Virus record (IMG/VR): IMGVR_UViG_3300042881_003518
Location: 1 to 49,763 of that record
DNA from: a virus
Length of the DNA: 49,763 nucleotides
Reading direction: 5' to 3' (one strand)
A program made the translations under genes and the position numbers. Positions 7,067-14,236 of this stretch are shown one piece after another; positions within the stretch are counted from its first letter, which is position 1, and every line of letters begins with the position of its first letter. Under the pieces are notes generated by a model. The model was not told the origin of the DNA and did no database searches. It saw only the letters and a list, made by a program, of their open reading frames with translations.

Positions 7067-7360
7067 ATGGCTAAGAGACTTTCATATGAAGAAAAAAAGG
7101 AAAAATTGTTTGTTGACATCATAAATAAGATGTTTGAAATCGCTGGTCACAAGGTTACATTTGAGGATATCAAAAATCGTAAGGATGCTTGGTACAATGA
7201 TTGGACAATGACTGAAGACCAATATAACGAATGGAGAAAATGGGGAAGTAAAGAATTAAAGAAAAAACTGAAACTTACAGATGTCTATGCCGACAGACAA
7301 ATGTCAATGATTGGTTTAAATTGGGGATTGAAATTTGAAAAAGAAAAAAATGAACATTAA
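7067..7360 (+). CDS. Conserved hypothetical protein (97 aa)
   Basis: A 97-residue basic, Trp-rich protein (MAKRLSYEEKKEKLFVDIIN ... YNDWTMTEDQYNEWRKW ...). The pattern of a helix pair around a WYNDW/YNEWRKW segment resembles small phage proteins of unknown role. It is 8 nt after the RNA ligase and likely cotranscribed. Confidence 0.65.
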   Translation: MAKRLSYEEKKEKLFVDIINKMFEIAGHKVTFEDIKNRKDAWYNDWTMTEDQYNEWRKWGSKELKKKLKLTDVYADRQMSMIGLNWGLKFEKEKNEH

Positions 7361-7451
7361 AATAATGTAAGTTTGTTGAACTTTTATATCTCAACTTTTG
7401 TTGTATCTGATAATAGAAAATTATTTTATCAAATTTTAAAAAATTAAAAAT

Positions 7452-8255
7452 ATGAAAACATTTGTAGTATTGTTGATTGTAGTTGCAATAACAATTTTTA
7501 AAGGTGGCGATACTAAATTTTATCAACCACAAATTAAGATTAGTGTTGATAGTTTAGTTAAAATAGGTTATCCAACAAGAATAAGTGAAAAACTAAAAGT
7601 TGTAATTGAGAATCGAGAAAATAAGGGTAAACATTTTTTTATTGCGGATACCAAAGAAAATTTGATATATTTTTTTAGTCCAAAAGGAAATTTTATCGCC
7701 AAATCACCAACAATAGATGGTGCTGAGAAACAAATAAATAGTGGAATTCAAAAAGAGAAAGCACTTAAATCTTTTTGGGAAACTGTAAATGATATGGGAT
7801 TTAAACACGAAAATGGTAAATGGATTGATTTTACAGGTAAAAATAGAACTTACAATCATAGTCTATTTTATAATTACATAGCTAATTCAAGGACTAGATT
7901 TTTCCCAAGTGGTACTTATAAAATAAGTAAGATTACAACACATACAAATTTTATTGGTGGTGAAGGTAATACTTTTAACATAGTTGATTCAAATAATAAA
8001 GAACTAGCTCTAGCCATACATGGTTTGTATCAAAGTCAATATCGAATTGATAGAATGAATGAATTAACAAAATTAATCAAAACTAGTGTTGATTCTCCTA
8101 AAGTTCCAATTGAATATAGAAAACAAATATTAAACAATATCAATAACACTTACTACAATAATTCATTTGGTTGTGTTAATGTTCCTAAATATTTTTTGGA
8201 TAAAACTAAACATCTGGCGAAAGGTTCATTCTTATTTGTTTTGGATGAGAATTAA
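7452..8255 (+). CDS. L,D-transpeptidase-like (YkuD-type) exported protein
   Basis: The 267-residue protein has an N-terminal hydrophobic segment (FVVLLIVVAITIF) acting as signal or anchor. Residues ~60-110 resemble the opening strands of a YkuD domain (HFFIADTKENLIYFFSPKG). The active-site pattern follows: AIHG with H190-G191, then about 50 residues later SFGCVNVP with C241, close to the canonical H-x(n)-SHGC-x-N. The canonical His of SHGC is Phe here. YkuD enzymes form 3-3 peptidoglycan cross-links or attach proteins via a catalytic cysteine. A second phage protein with the same C-terminal domain follows. It could modify host peptidoglycan during infection or lysis. Confidence 0.7.
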   Translation: MKTFVVLLIVVAITIFKGGDTKFYQPQIKISVDSLVKIGYPTRISEKLKVVIENRENKGKHFFIADTKENLIYFFSPKGNFIAKSPTIDGAEKQINSGIQKEKALKSFWETVNDMGFKHENGKWIDFTGKNRTYNHSLFYNYIANSRTRFFPSGTYKISKITTHTNFIGGEGNTFNIVDSNNKELALAIHGLYQSQYRIDRMNELTKLIKTSVDSPKVPIEYRKQILNNINNTYYNNSFGCVNVPKYFLDKTKHLAKGSFLFVLDEN

Positions 8256-8288
8256 AAAAAAGACACATTATGTGTCTTTTTTTTTTTG
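8255..8288 (+). terminator. Rho-independent terminator
   Basis: AAAAAGACACA and TGTGTCTTTTT form a strong stem around a short TTA loop, followed by a long T run. Confidence 0.85.
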
Positions 8289-8294
8289 ATTTGA

Positions 8295-8302
8295 TATTTA
8301 TG
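8295..8302 (+). promoter_or_regulatory. Putative late promoter box (TATTTATG)
   Basis: GATATTTATG lies 24 nt before the ATG at 8319, right after a terminator, so a new transcript is expected here. Confidence 0.45.
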
Positions 8303-8318
8303 TGATATATTAAATATT

Positions 8319-10178
8319 ATGAAAAATTTATTAAACAATTTATCACAATCTGAAAAAAATAGAATTTTAGAACAATACAATAATTCATTATTGGTTGATA
8401 CTTCTAAATTTAAAAAACTATTGGAATCAAAACTTGGAGATGTTAAACCTCTGATGGAAAAAAAAGAAAATTTAATTCTTCTTAATGAAGAAACAAGTGG
8501 ATTTGATGGTAAATTTTCTTGTGTTAAAAGATTTGGGACACCAAAACCTTCAACAACTTATCCTGGAAAATATTATGTTGAATACATAACAAAAAAAGGT
8601 GAAACACCTCCTTTTCCTATGTTATTTTATGGAACAGATATGACATTCTATGATAATGGTTATTATTATACTAAATTAAGTAGTGGTACTAGATCACCTA
8701 GTAATGAAAATGAGTTTAGAGTATATTATTGCGAAAATGGTTATGTAAAACAAAAAGATGGTATTGTGACTATGGGAAAAACATCAAATACCACAAAAAC
8801 ATCAAATACTACAAAAACACCATTTAAGAACAATACTGAAGGTGATGAATTTAGACAATGGGTAAATAAAAATTATAAGGATATTGCCACGTCTTTATTA
8901 GACTTGGATCCAATTGGAAAATTTCCTGATTCATATTATAATCCAACAATTCAAAAAGCTTTGAATCATAAAGTTGGTAACTCTACATTAGGAGAAATAT
9001 TTATGATGCAAAAAATAAAAAAAGGTTTTGGTTTTGATTTTATGGATAAGATTTCAAACGACCCTGTTTCTAAAAACAAATATGAAGATTATGTTGCAAA
9101 ATATAAAGGTAGTAATTGGTATGGTATTGACCCAGAAGCTACTAAAAAATATTCTAAATTTTCAGAAGCTGAACCTGAAGATTATTATGGCACTAAAGGT
9201 TATCAAAAACGTTCAATTGAATTAAATCCAAATATAACTGGAGAATTTTCAGGTGAAGGTGAAAGAATAAATAAAGAAGTTTATTATATTAAACAAAATA
9301 ACAAAAATAAGGGAAAACCATTTTTAGTTGTTGACCCAAGAATGAATATTGTTGCTGCATATAGTTCAAATTATAAATTAATTGATTATTCACAGACAGT
9401 GAAAGGAAAAAATACAGAACTATTAAAACCCCATACATATTCTGATTGGTGTAAAGATAGTAAAGGTATAGAATATAAGGGTGCTTGTATTAAACCTGGT
9501 AAAGAAGCTGAATATGATAGAATTAAGAGTGTTAAAATGTCTGAATTGTCAAACGCTAAAGGAGATTTGAAAAAAATGGAACAAATAGAACAGAAATACC
9601 AATCTGACTTACGTAAGATTAAAGCTTTAGATTATAATGCCTTAATTGGTACTGCTGCGGCTTCACCAGGTGTTTTTGTTGGGGTTGACCCAAAATTTGA
9701 AAAATATGGTACACCCATAGAAGGTATCCCAAATTTAATATCTCTTCAAACACTAGCAGGAGAAACACTACCAACGGCAATACATGGATTAGCTGAACAT
9801 GCAGTTGGAAGGAAAGAGTTTGATAATGAATTAAAGGCTTATTTAAAGAAAGAAAAACAATTTGGAAATATCCCAAAAGAATATGAAGATTTAGTTGAAA
9901 AAATGGCAGATACTAAAAGATATGGGGTGAGTTCTGGATGTTTTAATGTAAGTAATACATTTATACAAAATCCTAAAGTAACAGAAGTACTAAATCTTAA
10001 ACCATATATATTTGTAATGTCACAAGAAGAAGATTATTATCTAGTTCAAATGGATGCTAATCAAGGTACTAAATTCTTTAATGAGTTAAAAGGAGATGGT
10101 GAATTTTGTAGAGATCCAACATCTATAGCAACTGAAGTTGGTGGGCGTCCAATGGATGTTAGAATGGAAATGAGTTAA
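8319..10178 (+). CDS. Large tagged protein with cysteine-pair module and C-terminal L,D-transpeptidase-like domain
   Basis: The 619-residue protein starts with a tag-like helix (NLSQSEKNRILEQYNNSLL). A cysteine-pair module follows at residues 66-140 (FSCVKRF ... YYTKLSSG ... VYYCENGYV; C68 and C138), then a Thr/Asn linker. A YkuD-like C-terminal region runs from about 320: KPFLVVDPRMNIVAAYSS, then TAIHG (H489) and SSGCFNV (C541). The module with C68/C138 recurs in the genes at 35347 and 36625. There is no signal peptide, so export would have to come by injection or lysis. The tag suggests packaging in the head, but this is inference. Confidence 0.7.
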   Translation: MKNLLNNLSQSEKNRILEQYNNSLLVDTSKFKKLLESKLGDVKPLMEKKENLILLNEETSGFDGKFSCVKRFGTPKPSTTYPGKYYVEYITKKGETPPFPMLFYGTDMTFYDNGYYYTKLSSGTRSPSNENEFRVYYCENGYVKQKDGIVTMGKTSNTTKTSNTTKTPFKNNTEGDEFRQWVNKNYKDIATSLLDLDPIGKFPDSYYNPTIQKALNHKVGNSTLGEIFMMQKIKKGFGFDFMDKISNDPVSKNKYEDYVAKYKGSNWYGIDPEATKKYSKFSEAEPEDYYGTKGYQKRSIELNPNITGEFSGEGERINKEVYYIKQNNKNKGKPFLVVDPRMNIVAAYSSNYKLIDYSQTVKGKNTELLKPHTYSDWCKDSKGIEYKGACIKPGKEAEYDRIKSVKMSELSNAKGDLKKMEQIEQKYQSDLRKIKALDYNALIGTAAASPGVFVGVDPKFEKYGTPIEGIPNLISLQTLAGETLPTAIHGLAEHAVGRKEFDNELKAYLKKEKQFGNIPKEYEDLVEKMADTKRYGVSSGCFNVSNTFIQNPKVTEVLNLKPYIFVMSQEEDYYLVQMDANQGTKFFNELKGDGEFCRDPTSIATEVGGRPMDVRMEMS

Positions 10179-10204
10179 AGATTATGTTTATTTATAATAA
10201 TATT

Positions 10205-10235
10205 AAAGTGTGGGAAATTATCTCACACTTTTTTT
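10205..10235 (+). terminator. Rho-independent terminator
   Basis: AAAGTGTGGGA and TCTCACACTTT pair around an AATTA loop and are followed by T7. Confidence 0.85.
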
Positions 10236-10246
10236 ATTTCTATTTA

Positions 10247-10254
10247 TATTTATA
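10247..10254 (+). promoter_or_regulatory. Putative late promoter box (TATTTATA)
   Basis: Two overlapping TATTTATA boxes (10241-10254) lie after a terminator; the second starts 19 nt before the ATG at 10266. Confidence 0.5.
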
Positions 10255-10265
10255 ATAAAAATCAT

Positions 10266-10835
10266 ATGAAAAAAATTGATCGTTCACAATCTAATGATAT
10301 TAAATTTGATACGAATGTTAGTTATAATGATAATTTCGCTGATTGGTTAACTGAAATGGTTGACCGTTGGGCAAAGCACTATACTGGATGTACGTTTGAA
10401 ATTAGACAAGTTGGAACTGAAGGGACACAAGTTGAGATTGAGTCAATACCAAAACCAAATATAAATTTTGATTGTAGTAGTAGTTTAAATACAGATTTAA
10501 GTAATATTAATAAAATAACATACACAAAAAAACAAAGTGAAACTAAGACTTATTATGTTGTAACTTGGAAAACTGAATCAAAGACAACCCCAAAAAAAGA
10601 AGATTCTCTATCCACAAAAAAATCTAAAGATAAAACAGAAAAAAATGAGCCAGACAGATATGCTCAAATGTTTGGTGGTATGGCTAGTAAGGCTATGGCC
10701 GCAGTTACTACTGGAGTTAAAGGTGCAGGGGTTGATGTTGCGGATACTGATAACGAAGGACCAGAACTAAAGGAACATCAAATAAATAAAAGATTATTAG
10801 AAGAAATTCATAGAATTAAAGAATTATTAAAATAA
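10266..10835 (+). CDS. Hypothetical protein with C-terminal RIKEL helix (189 aa)
   Basis: The N-terminal half (residues ~20-115) looks globular with beta-strands (CTFEIRQVGTEGTQVEIES ... TYYVVTWKTE). It is followed by a lysine-rich linker and an Ala/Met/Gly segment (MFGGMASKAMAAVTTGVKGA). The C terminus HQINKRLLEEIHRIKELLK resembles the N terminus of the gene at 35347 (LINEIRRIKEI), as if the same docking helix were placed at opposite ends. A late-type box precedes it. The function is unknown. Confidence 0.65.
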   Translation: MKKIDRSQSNDIKFDTNVSYNDNFADWLTEMVDRWAKHYTGCTFEIRQVGTEGTQVEIESIPKPNINFDCSSSLNTDLSNINKITYTKKQSETKTYYVVTWKTESKTTPKKEDSLSTKKSKDKTEKNEPDRYAQMFGGMASKAMAAVTTGVKGAGVDVADTDNEGPELKEHQINKRLLEEIHRIKELLK

Positions 10836-10836
10836 A

Positions 10837-10869
10837 AAAATCCCCATTTCAATTAAGAGTGGGGATTTT
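10837..10869. terminator. Bidirectional terminator between convergent genes
   Basis: AAAATCCCCA pairs with TGGGGATTTT. A and T runs flank both sides, so it can serve the plus-strand gene before it and the minus-strand lipoprotein gene after it. Confidence 0.75.
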
Positions 10870-10886
10870 AATTTTTAACCTAAATA

Positions 10887-11087
10887 CTATTTTTTTCCTT
10901 CAGTAGTTTTACCTTCAGGTTTAACTGTTTCAACTTTTGCTGAATCAACAGATGGAGTTGTTACTGTAGTTACTTCAACCTTAGTAGAATCTTCAGTTGA
11001 TTTAACTTCTTCAGTTTTAGTTTGTGATTCACAAGATGTGAATATAGTACCAAGTACCAATGCAGTTCCAAAAATTACTTTTTTCAT
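10887..11087 (-). CDS. Small lipoprotein (66 aa)
   Basis: MKKVIFGTALVLGTIFTSC is a lipoprotein signal peptide with lipobox IFTSC. The mature part (~47 residues, CESQTKTEEVKSTED...) is Thr/Val/Lys-rich and probably disordered. Negative residues soon after Cys recall the surface-export signal of Bacteroidota lipoproteins. It lies alone on the minus strand next to membrane/coiled-coil genes. It could be an envelope-modifying accessory gene or the outer-membrane half of a spanin pair; its size is like lambda Rz1, but neither role is shown. Confidence 0.75.
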   Translation of the reverse strand: MKKVIFGTALVLGTIFTSCESQTKTEEVKSTEDSTKVEVTTVTTPSVDSAKVETVKPEGKTTEGKK

Positions 11088-11221
11088 TTTTCGTTGTTTT
11101 TAAATGTTTTAAAATTGATTTGTTATTTTTTATAAACAATAAATAGGCAATATTTTCAGAGAAGTCAAATGGTTTTAACATTTTTTTAAAAAAAATTATA
11201 ATTATAAATAAAACATAAAAT

Positions 11222-11575
11222 ATGAGTTGGAAACACACCCTAATTATTGTGGTATCAATTTTGTTCTTAGGTATTATTCTTGGTTATATGATGAATACAA
11301 ATCATCAAGATAACAAGAAATTACAACAACAAATTATTGATGCTGAAAAGAAAACCATAGATTCTCTATATAAAAAATTGGACATAATGAAATTTGAAAG
11401 AGAAAAAATGGAATCCCAGTTGGATATCTTAACTACAAACATTCAAATGAGTGAAAGTAATCTAACATCAAAAATAAACCAATTAAAAATTCAAAACAAT
11501 GTTAAGATTGACGCTATTATTAATAGTTCTAATGACCAACTCTTGGATGGTTTACGCACAAGGTTTAACCAATGA
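11222..11575 (+). CDS. Membrane-anchored coiled-coil protein, i-spanin-like candidate (117 aa)
   Basis: One N-terminal transmembrane segment (LIIVVSILFLGIILGYMM, residues ~7-24) is followed by a long periplasmic coiled coil and the end LLDGLRTRFNQ. Short bitopic proteins with a coiled coil and an 'LR' motif near the end are typical of Rz-type inner-membrane spanins. The next gene starts 77 nt before this one ends, in the +1 frame, as Rz1 does inside Rz. Spanins fuse inner and outer membranes at lysis. No sequence family match can be claimed. Confidence 0.6.
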   Translation: MSWKHTLIIVVSILFLGIILGYMMNTNHQDNKKLQQQIIDAEKKTIDSLYKKLDIMKFEREKMESQLDILTTNIQMSESNLTSKINQLKIQNNVKIDAIINSSNDQLLDGLRTRFNQ

Positions 11576-11990
11576 CACAGACACAATTAAACCCAAAATT
11601 GACTTAATAGTTGTCAATGGTGATACCTCTTTTGTTATCAATAGAAAATTTGCAGATAAAATTGCAATTCAATATGATTCATTGAAAATTGTGACAGCCA
11701 AACTATCTGAGTATAAAATTGTATTGGATGATTGTGTTAAAGTAAAAGACCAATATAAGATAGCCTTGGACAAATCAATGGACATTACAGATATGTTAAA
11801 AAGAGAGGCTGAAACCAAAGACCAAATTGTTCAAGGATATAAGAAAATTGAAGAGTCACAACAAAAGATTATTACCGATTTGAATACTGAATTTCGTAAA
11901 GTAAAAAATAGGAATAAATGGTTAACTGGATTAAGTATTGGTGGGGTAACATTTGGATTTACTTCATTTATCCTTTTACTACTAAAATAA
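11499..11990 (+). CDS. Exported coiled-coil protein with C-terminal membrane anchor, embedded start (163 aa)
   Basis: The start codon lies inside the preceding gene in the +1 frame. The N terminus MLRLTLLLIVLMTNSWMVYA is a good signal peptide ending in the Bacteroidota-like YAQ. A helical coiled coil then runs to residue ~135, and a C-terminal transmembrane segment (LSIGGVTFGFTSFILLLL) follows. Lack of a lipobox cysteine argues against a classic o-spanin. The topology is closer to a unimolecular spanin or a periplasmic tether. The start could also be a later Met (codon 12 or 17), but that would destroy the signal peptide. Confidence 0.6.
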   Translation: MLRLTLLLIVLMTNSWMVYAQGLTNDTDTIKPKIDLIVVNGDTSFVINRKFADKIAIQYDSLKIVTAKLSEYKIVLDDCVKVKDQYKIALDKSMDITDMLKREAETKDQIVQGYKKIEESQQKIITDLNTEFRKVKNRNKWLTGLSIGGVTFGFTSFILLLLK

Positions 11991-12043
11991 GTTTATTATA
12001 TTTTTTAGGTCTTTGGACATAAAAAATTAAATAATTTATTATT

Positions 12044-12358
12044 ATGGGAATTACTTATTTTGCTTTAGGTATGCTCTCGATGTTGGCTCTAATATTTGTT
12101 GGAGTTATTGTTTGGGGTTTGGTTAAGGTACTAAGAATTGAAAGGCAGATTGTTGCCATAAAAGAAAATCAAAGATTTGATGTTGATAATGTTCAACGTC
12201 AATTTGATAGTGTTTATAGAGCTATTGGTGACCACAGAGATGATTCAAATAAGGCTATGGACAACTTGTGGAGAGATATTACTACCAAGTTTGATGAATC
12301 AATACGTTATACCGACAAAAGAATTGATAAAACATTAAATCAAAAAGAAATTCAGTAA
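12044..12358 (+). CDS. Small bitopic membrane protein with coiled coil (104 aa)
   Basis: The N-terminal transmembrane segment (FALGMLSMLALIFVGVIVWGLV) is followed by a charged helical region with heptad character (IERQIVAIKENQ ... YTDKRIDKTLNQ). It is the third membrane/coiled-coil gene in a row, which supports a shared envelope role such as lysis. I do not recognise a family. It ends at a strong terminator shared with the tmRNA. Confidence 0.65.
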   Translation: MGITYFALGMLSMLALIFVGVIVWGLVKVLRIERQIVAIKENQRFDVDNVQRQFDSVYRAIGDHRDDSNKAMDNLWRDITTKFDESIRYTDKRIDKTLNQKEIQ

Positions 12359-12363
12359 AACAA

Positions 12364-12397
12364 AAAACCCCTTCTTAACGGAGGGGTTTCTTTTTTA
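12364..12397. terminator. Bidirectional terminator between membrane gene and tmRNA
   Basis: AACCCCTTC and GGAGGGGTT pair (with a wobble) around a short loop. A T run follows on the plus strand and TTTTTTG on the minus strand, so it can end both the plus-strand operon and the tmRNA transcript. Confidence 0.75.
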
Positions 12398-12399
12398 AA

Positions 12400-12780
12400 G
12401 GTGGAGGTAGAGAGATTTGAACTCTCGTGTTGTCCGTTTTAACTATTAAGGACTACATGTTTAGGACAACATTATTCGCAGTGTTCCGAGCTATTTGATT
12501 TTTATACACCCAAAATCAACAAAATCGGTCAATTCATTTTTGGGGATGAGAATTGAGTAGACAACCCTATAGTGCTCCTGTTCCTGAGTTAACGCACCCC
12601 GACTCGAAAGTAATACCCTATTGACTAGGCTACTACTGCTTCTTCAGCACGGATTAAACCTACTGCAGAAAGTTTGTTGATAACGTTGCCGTGTATCGTT
12701 TCAAACCAGTTTAACAGACTTAGTTTAGGTCTGACATGCCCCGAATAACTAACAACGTCAGTCAATTCCAGATTACCCCC
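12400..12780 (-). ncRNA. ssrA: tmRNA (transfer-messenger RNA)
   Basis: Read on the minus strand, the 381-nt RNA has a full tRNA-Ala-like end. The acceptor GGGGGTA (12780-12774) pairs with TACCTCC (12409-12403) and includes the G3-U70 wobble recognised by alanyl-tRNA synthetase. The T arm is GAGAG-TTCAAAT-CTCTC (12426-12410) and the discriminator is A. The 5' D-like region contains TCTGGAATTGAC. The conserved AAACATGTAG is at 12462-12453. Pseudoknot pk1 can be drawn (CAGAC/GTCTG with AAACT/GGTTT), and 12 nt after it a GGC codon opens a tag frame ending in TAG. The terminal CCA is not encoded (CCT), so the A must be added. tmRNA rescues stalled ribosomes and tags their products for proteolysis. 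Phage-borne tmRNAs are known (for example in Bxz1-type mycobacteriophages) but uncommon. Confidence 0.95.
12625..12690 (-). other. tmRNA tag-peptide reading frame
   Basis: From the proposed resume codon GGC (12690-12688) the frame encodes 21 residues starting GNVINKL and ending RAEEAVVA, then TAG (12627-12625). The other two frames either give a shorter peptide ending in LQ or run on without a hydrophobic end. Typical tags are 8-15 residues ending in LAA; this one is longer and ends VVA. Confidence 0.75.
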
Positions 12781-12797
12781 TTTTGTAAAGTACTACA

Positions 12798-12826
12798 ATA
12801 ATAAATATAATGATTGATAATTCCAA
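12798..12826 (-). promoter_or_regulatory. Putative tmRNA promoter TTGGAA-N17-TATTAT
   Basis: On the minus strand TTGGAA (12826-12821), a 17-nt spacer and TATTAT (12803-12798) end 17 nt before the tmRNA 5' end. The -10 region also reads TATTTATT, so late-factor use cannot be excluded. Confidence 0.5.
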
Positions 12827-12836
12827 GTTTTGATTA

Positions 12837-12844
12837 TATTTATT
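12837..12844 (+). promoter_or_regulatory. Putative late promoter box (TATTTATT)
   Basis: The box starts 23 nt before the ATG at 12860, within the divergent region shared with the tmRNA. Confidence 0.4.
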
Positions 12845-12859
12845 TTAATAAAAAAATGT

Positions 12860-14227
12860 ATGGATTATTCTAATAACGATATATTGTTTGAAAATGACAA
12901 ATACTTGGCCATTAAATCTCCAAATATGGAAGAGGGTTTAAAAGTAGGTCCAGAATTCTTAACTACAACAAGACATGGTAAAGATGTCTATAATAATAGA
13001 ACAGTATACTTTTTCATTAATAAAGAAGAAAAAGATACTAGATATGGAATTATAACTCTAGCATTTGGAGAATATTTTGAAGTCTATGATAATTATGGCG
13101 ATGATATTCAATTAAGGGATGCTTTCCATTATTTTCCAGATTTAGATAAAACAATTACAGACATAGTCGGTAATGTTGATTTAATCACAACATTAGTCTT
13201 GATTGAGAATGGGAAAAAATTTAGTGAATATCAATTAAAACAAATAGATTCTAATATCAAATCTGTTCAATATACAAGAATACCAGATAATTGTAAAATT
13301 TATTTAGAATTTGATGGTGACGCAGGTATTTTGAGTTTAATGGATTTTGATAGTAATGATCTTTACTATATTGAGGCTGTTTTAAATAGATATGGATATG
13401 GTTCTAATTTATGGGAAGGAGATACAGATTACGATTGGAAAGAAGGTAATTTATTACATTATTTTAATGATGGAAGTAATAAACTTTTGGATAAAATTGT
13501 TTCATACATTAAACCTGAATTTTTTAATTGGAGGGATGATTATAATATAAAGGGTGAATTATGTGAATTATTATATAATCAATTTGATAATGAAATAAGT
13601 AGAATACTAGACGATTATAGTAATCATTATGAACAAGCTGGGATTAATGCACTAAAAGAAGAATTATATAGTGATTTTTGTAATCCATTTGATGGATATC
13701 AAATACATGTTGTTAAAAGAAATGAAATAGTTAGATGTTTTTATGAATATCGTACTTGGGTTTCACAATTAAAAGATTTATTAATCGCGACTAATACTAG
13801 TACTATTGAAGAGTTGATAACAAAATTATCTGAGTTCGTTGGTGGTGGTTTAAGAACTGAGATTTACGAGTATCCATATCGTGGTGAATTTGACACAGAA
13901 TCTTTTAATAGAGAAGTTGAATACGAACTTGAAAATATAATTGATAAGATTGAAGAAAATCCTGAAAAATATTCCAAGAATCTTAGTGAAAATTTAAAAT
14001 TAATACAAATAATTAAAAAGTATCAATTGAATACTCCTGTCAAAATTGATGATGAAAGAGGTTCATTTATTATCACAGGAATTAAAGATGGAAAACTTCT
14101 TGTAACACACATTAAAAAGAATGGTGTAACAAAATATAAGAGTTTCAATTTTGAAGAATTTAATAATTTTATGTCAATGGGTGAATTATTTGAACATTTA
14201 GTTAGAAAATTAAAAAGAATGTTGTAA
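12860..14227 (+). CDS. Hypothetical protein (455 aa)
   Basis: A long acidic protein starting MDYSNNDILFENDKYLAIKS. No signal peptide, membrane segment or catalytic motif that I recognise is present. Aromatic-rich alpha/beta segments run through the first 200 residues (VYFFINKEEKDTRYGIITLA, a small-protein-like beta pattern). A helical middle follows, then a short SH3-like beta region near the end (TPVKIDDERGSFIITGIKDGKLLVTHI). The upstream start at 12830 would add a hydrophobic leader through promoter sequence and is unlikely. It is transcribed with the M20 peptidase 9 nt downstream. Confidence 0.7.
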   Translation: MDYSNNDILFENDKYLAIKSPNMEEGLKVGPEFLTTTRHGKDVYNNRTVYFFINKEEKDTRYGIITLAFGEYFEVYDNYGDDIQLRDAFHYFPDLDKTITDIVGNVDLITTLVLIENGKKFSEYQLKQIDSNIKSVQYTRIPDNCKIYLEFDGDAGILSLMDFDSNDLYYIEAVLNRYGYGSNLWEGDTDYDWKEGNLLHYFNDGSNKLLDKIVSYIKPEFFNWRDDYNIKGELCELLYNQFDNEISRILDDYSNHYEQAGINALKEELYSDFCNPFDGYQIHVVKRNEIVRCFYEYRTWVSQLKDLLIATNTSTIEELITKLSEFVGGGLRTEIYEYPYRGEFDTESFNREVEYELENIIDKIEENPEKYSKNLSENLKLIQIIKKYQLNTPVKIDDERGSFIITGIKDGKLLVTHIKKNGVTKYKSFNFEEFNNFMSMGELFEHLVRKLKRML

Positions 14228-14236
14228 TATTGTGTT

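Noticed and set aside
11222-11990. One gene broken by a frameshift or joined by programmed frameshifting
   Set aside because: The downstream frame begins with a full signal peptide including a Bacteroidota-type YAQ end, which fits an independent embedded start better than a fusion.
12400-12480. A stand-alone tRNA on the minus strand
   Set aside because: The T arm and acceptor 3' strand are real, but the acceptor partner lies 370 nt away with tmRNA-specific motifs between, so it is the end of a tmRNA.
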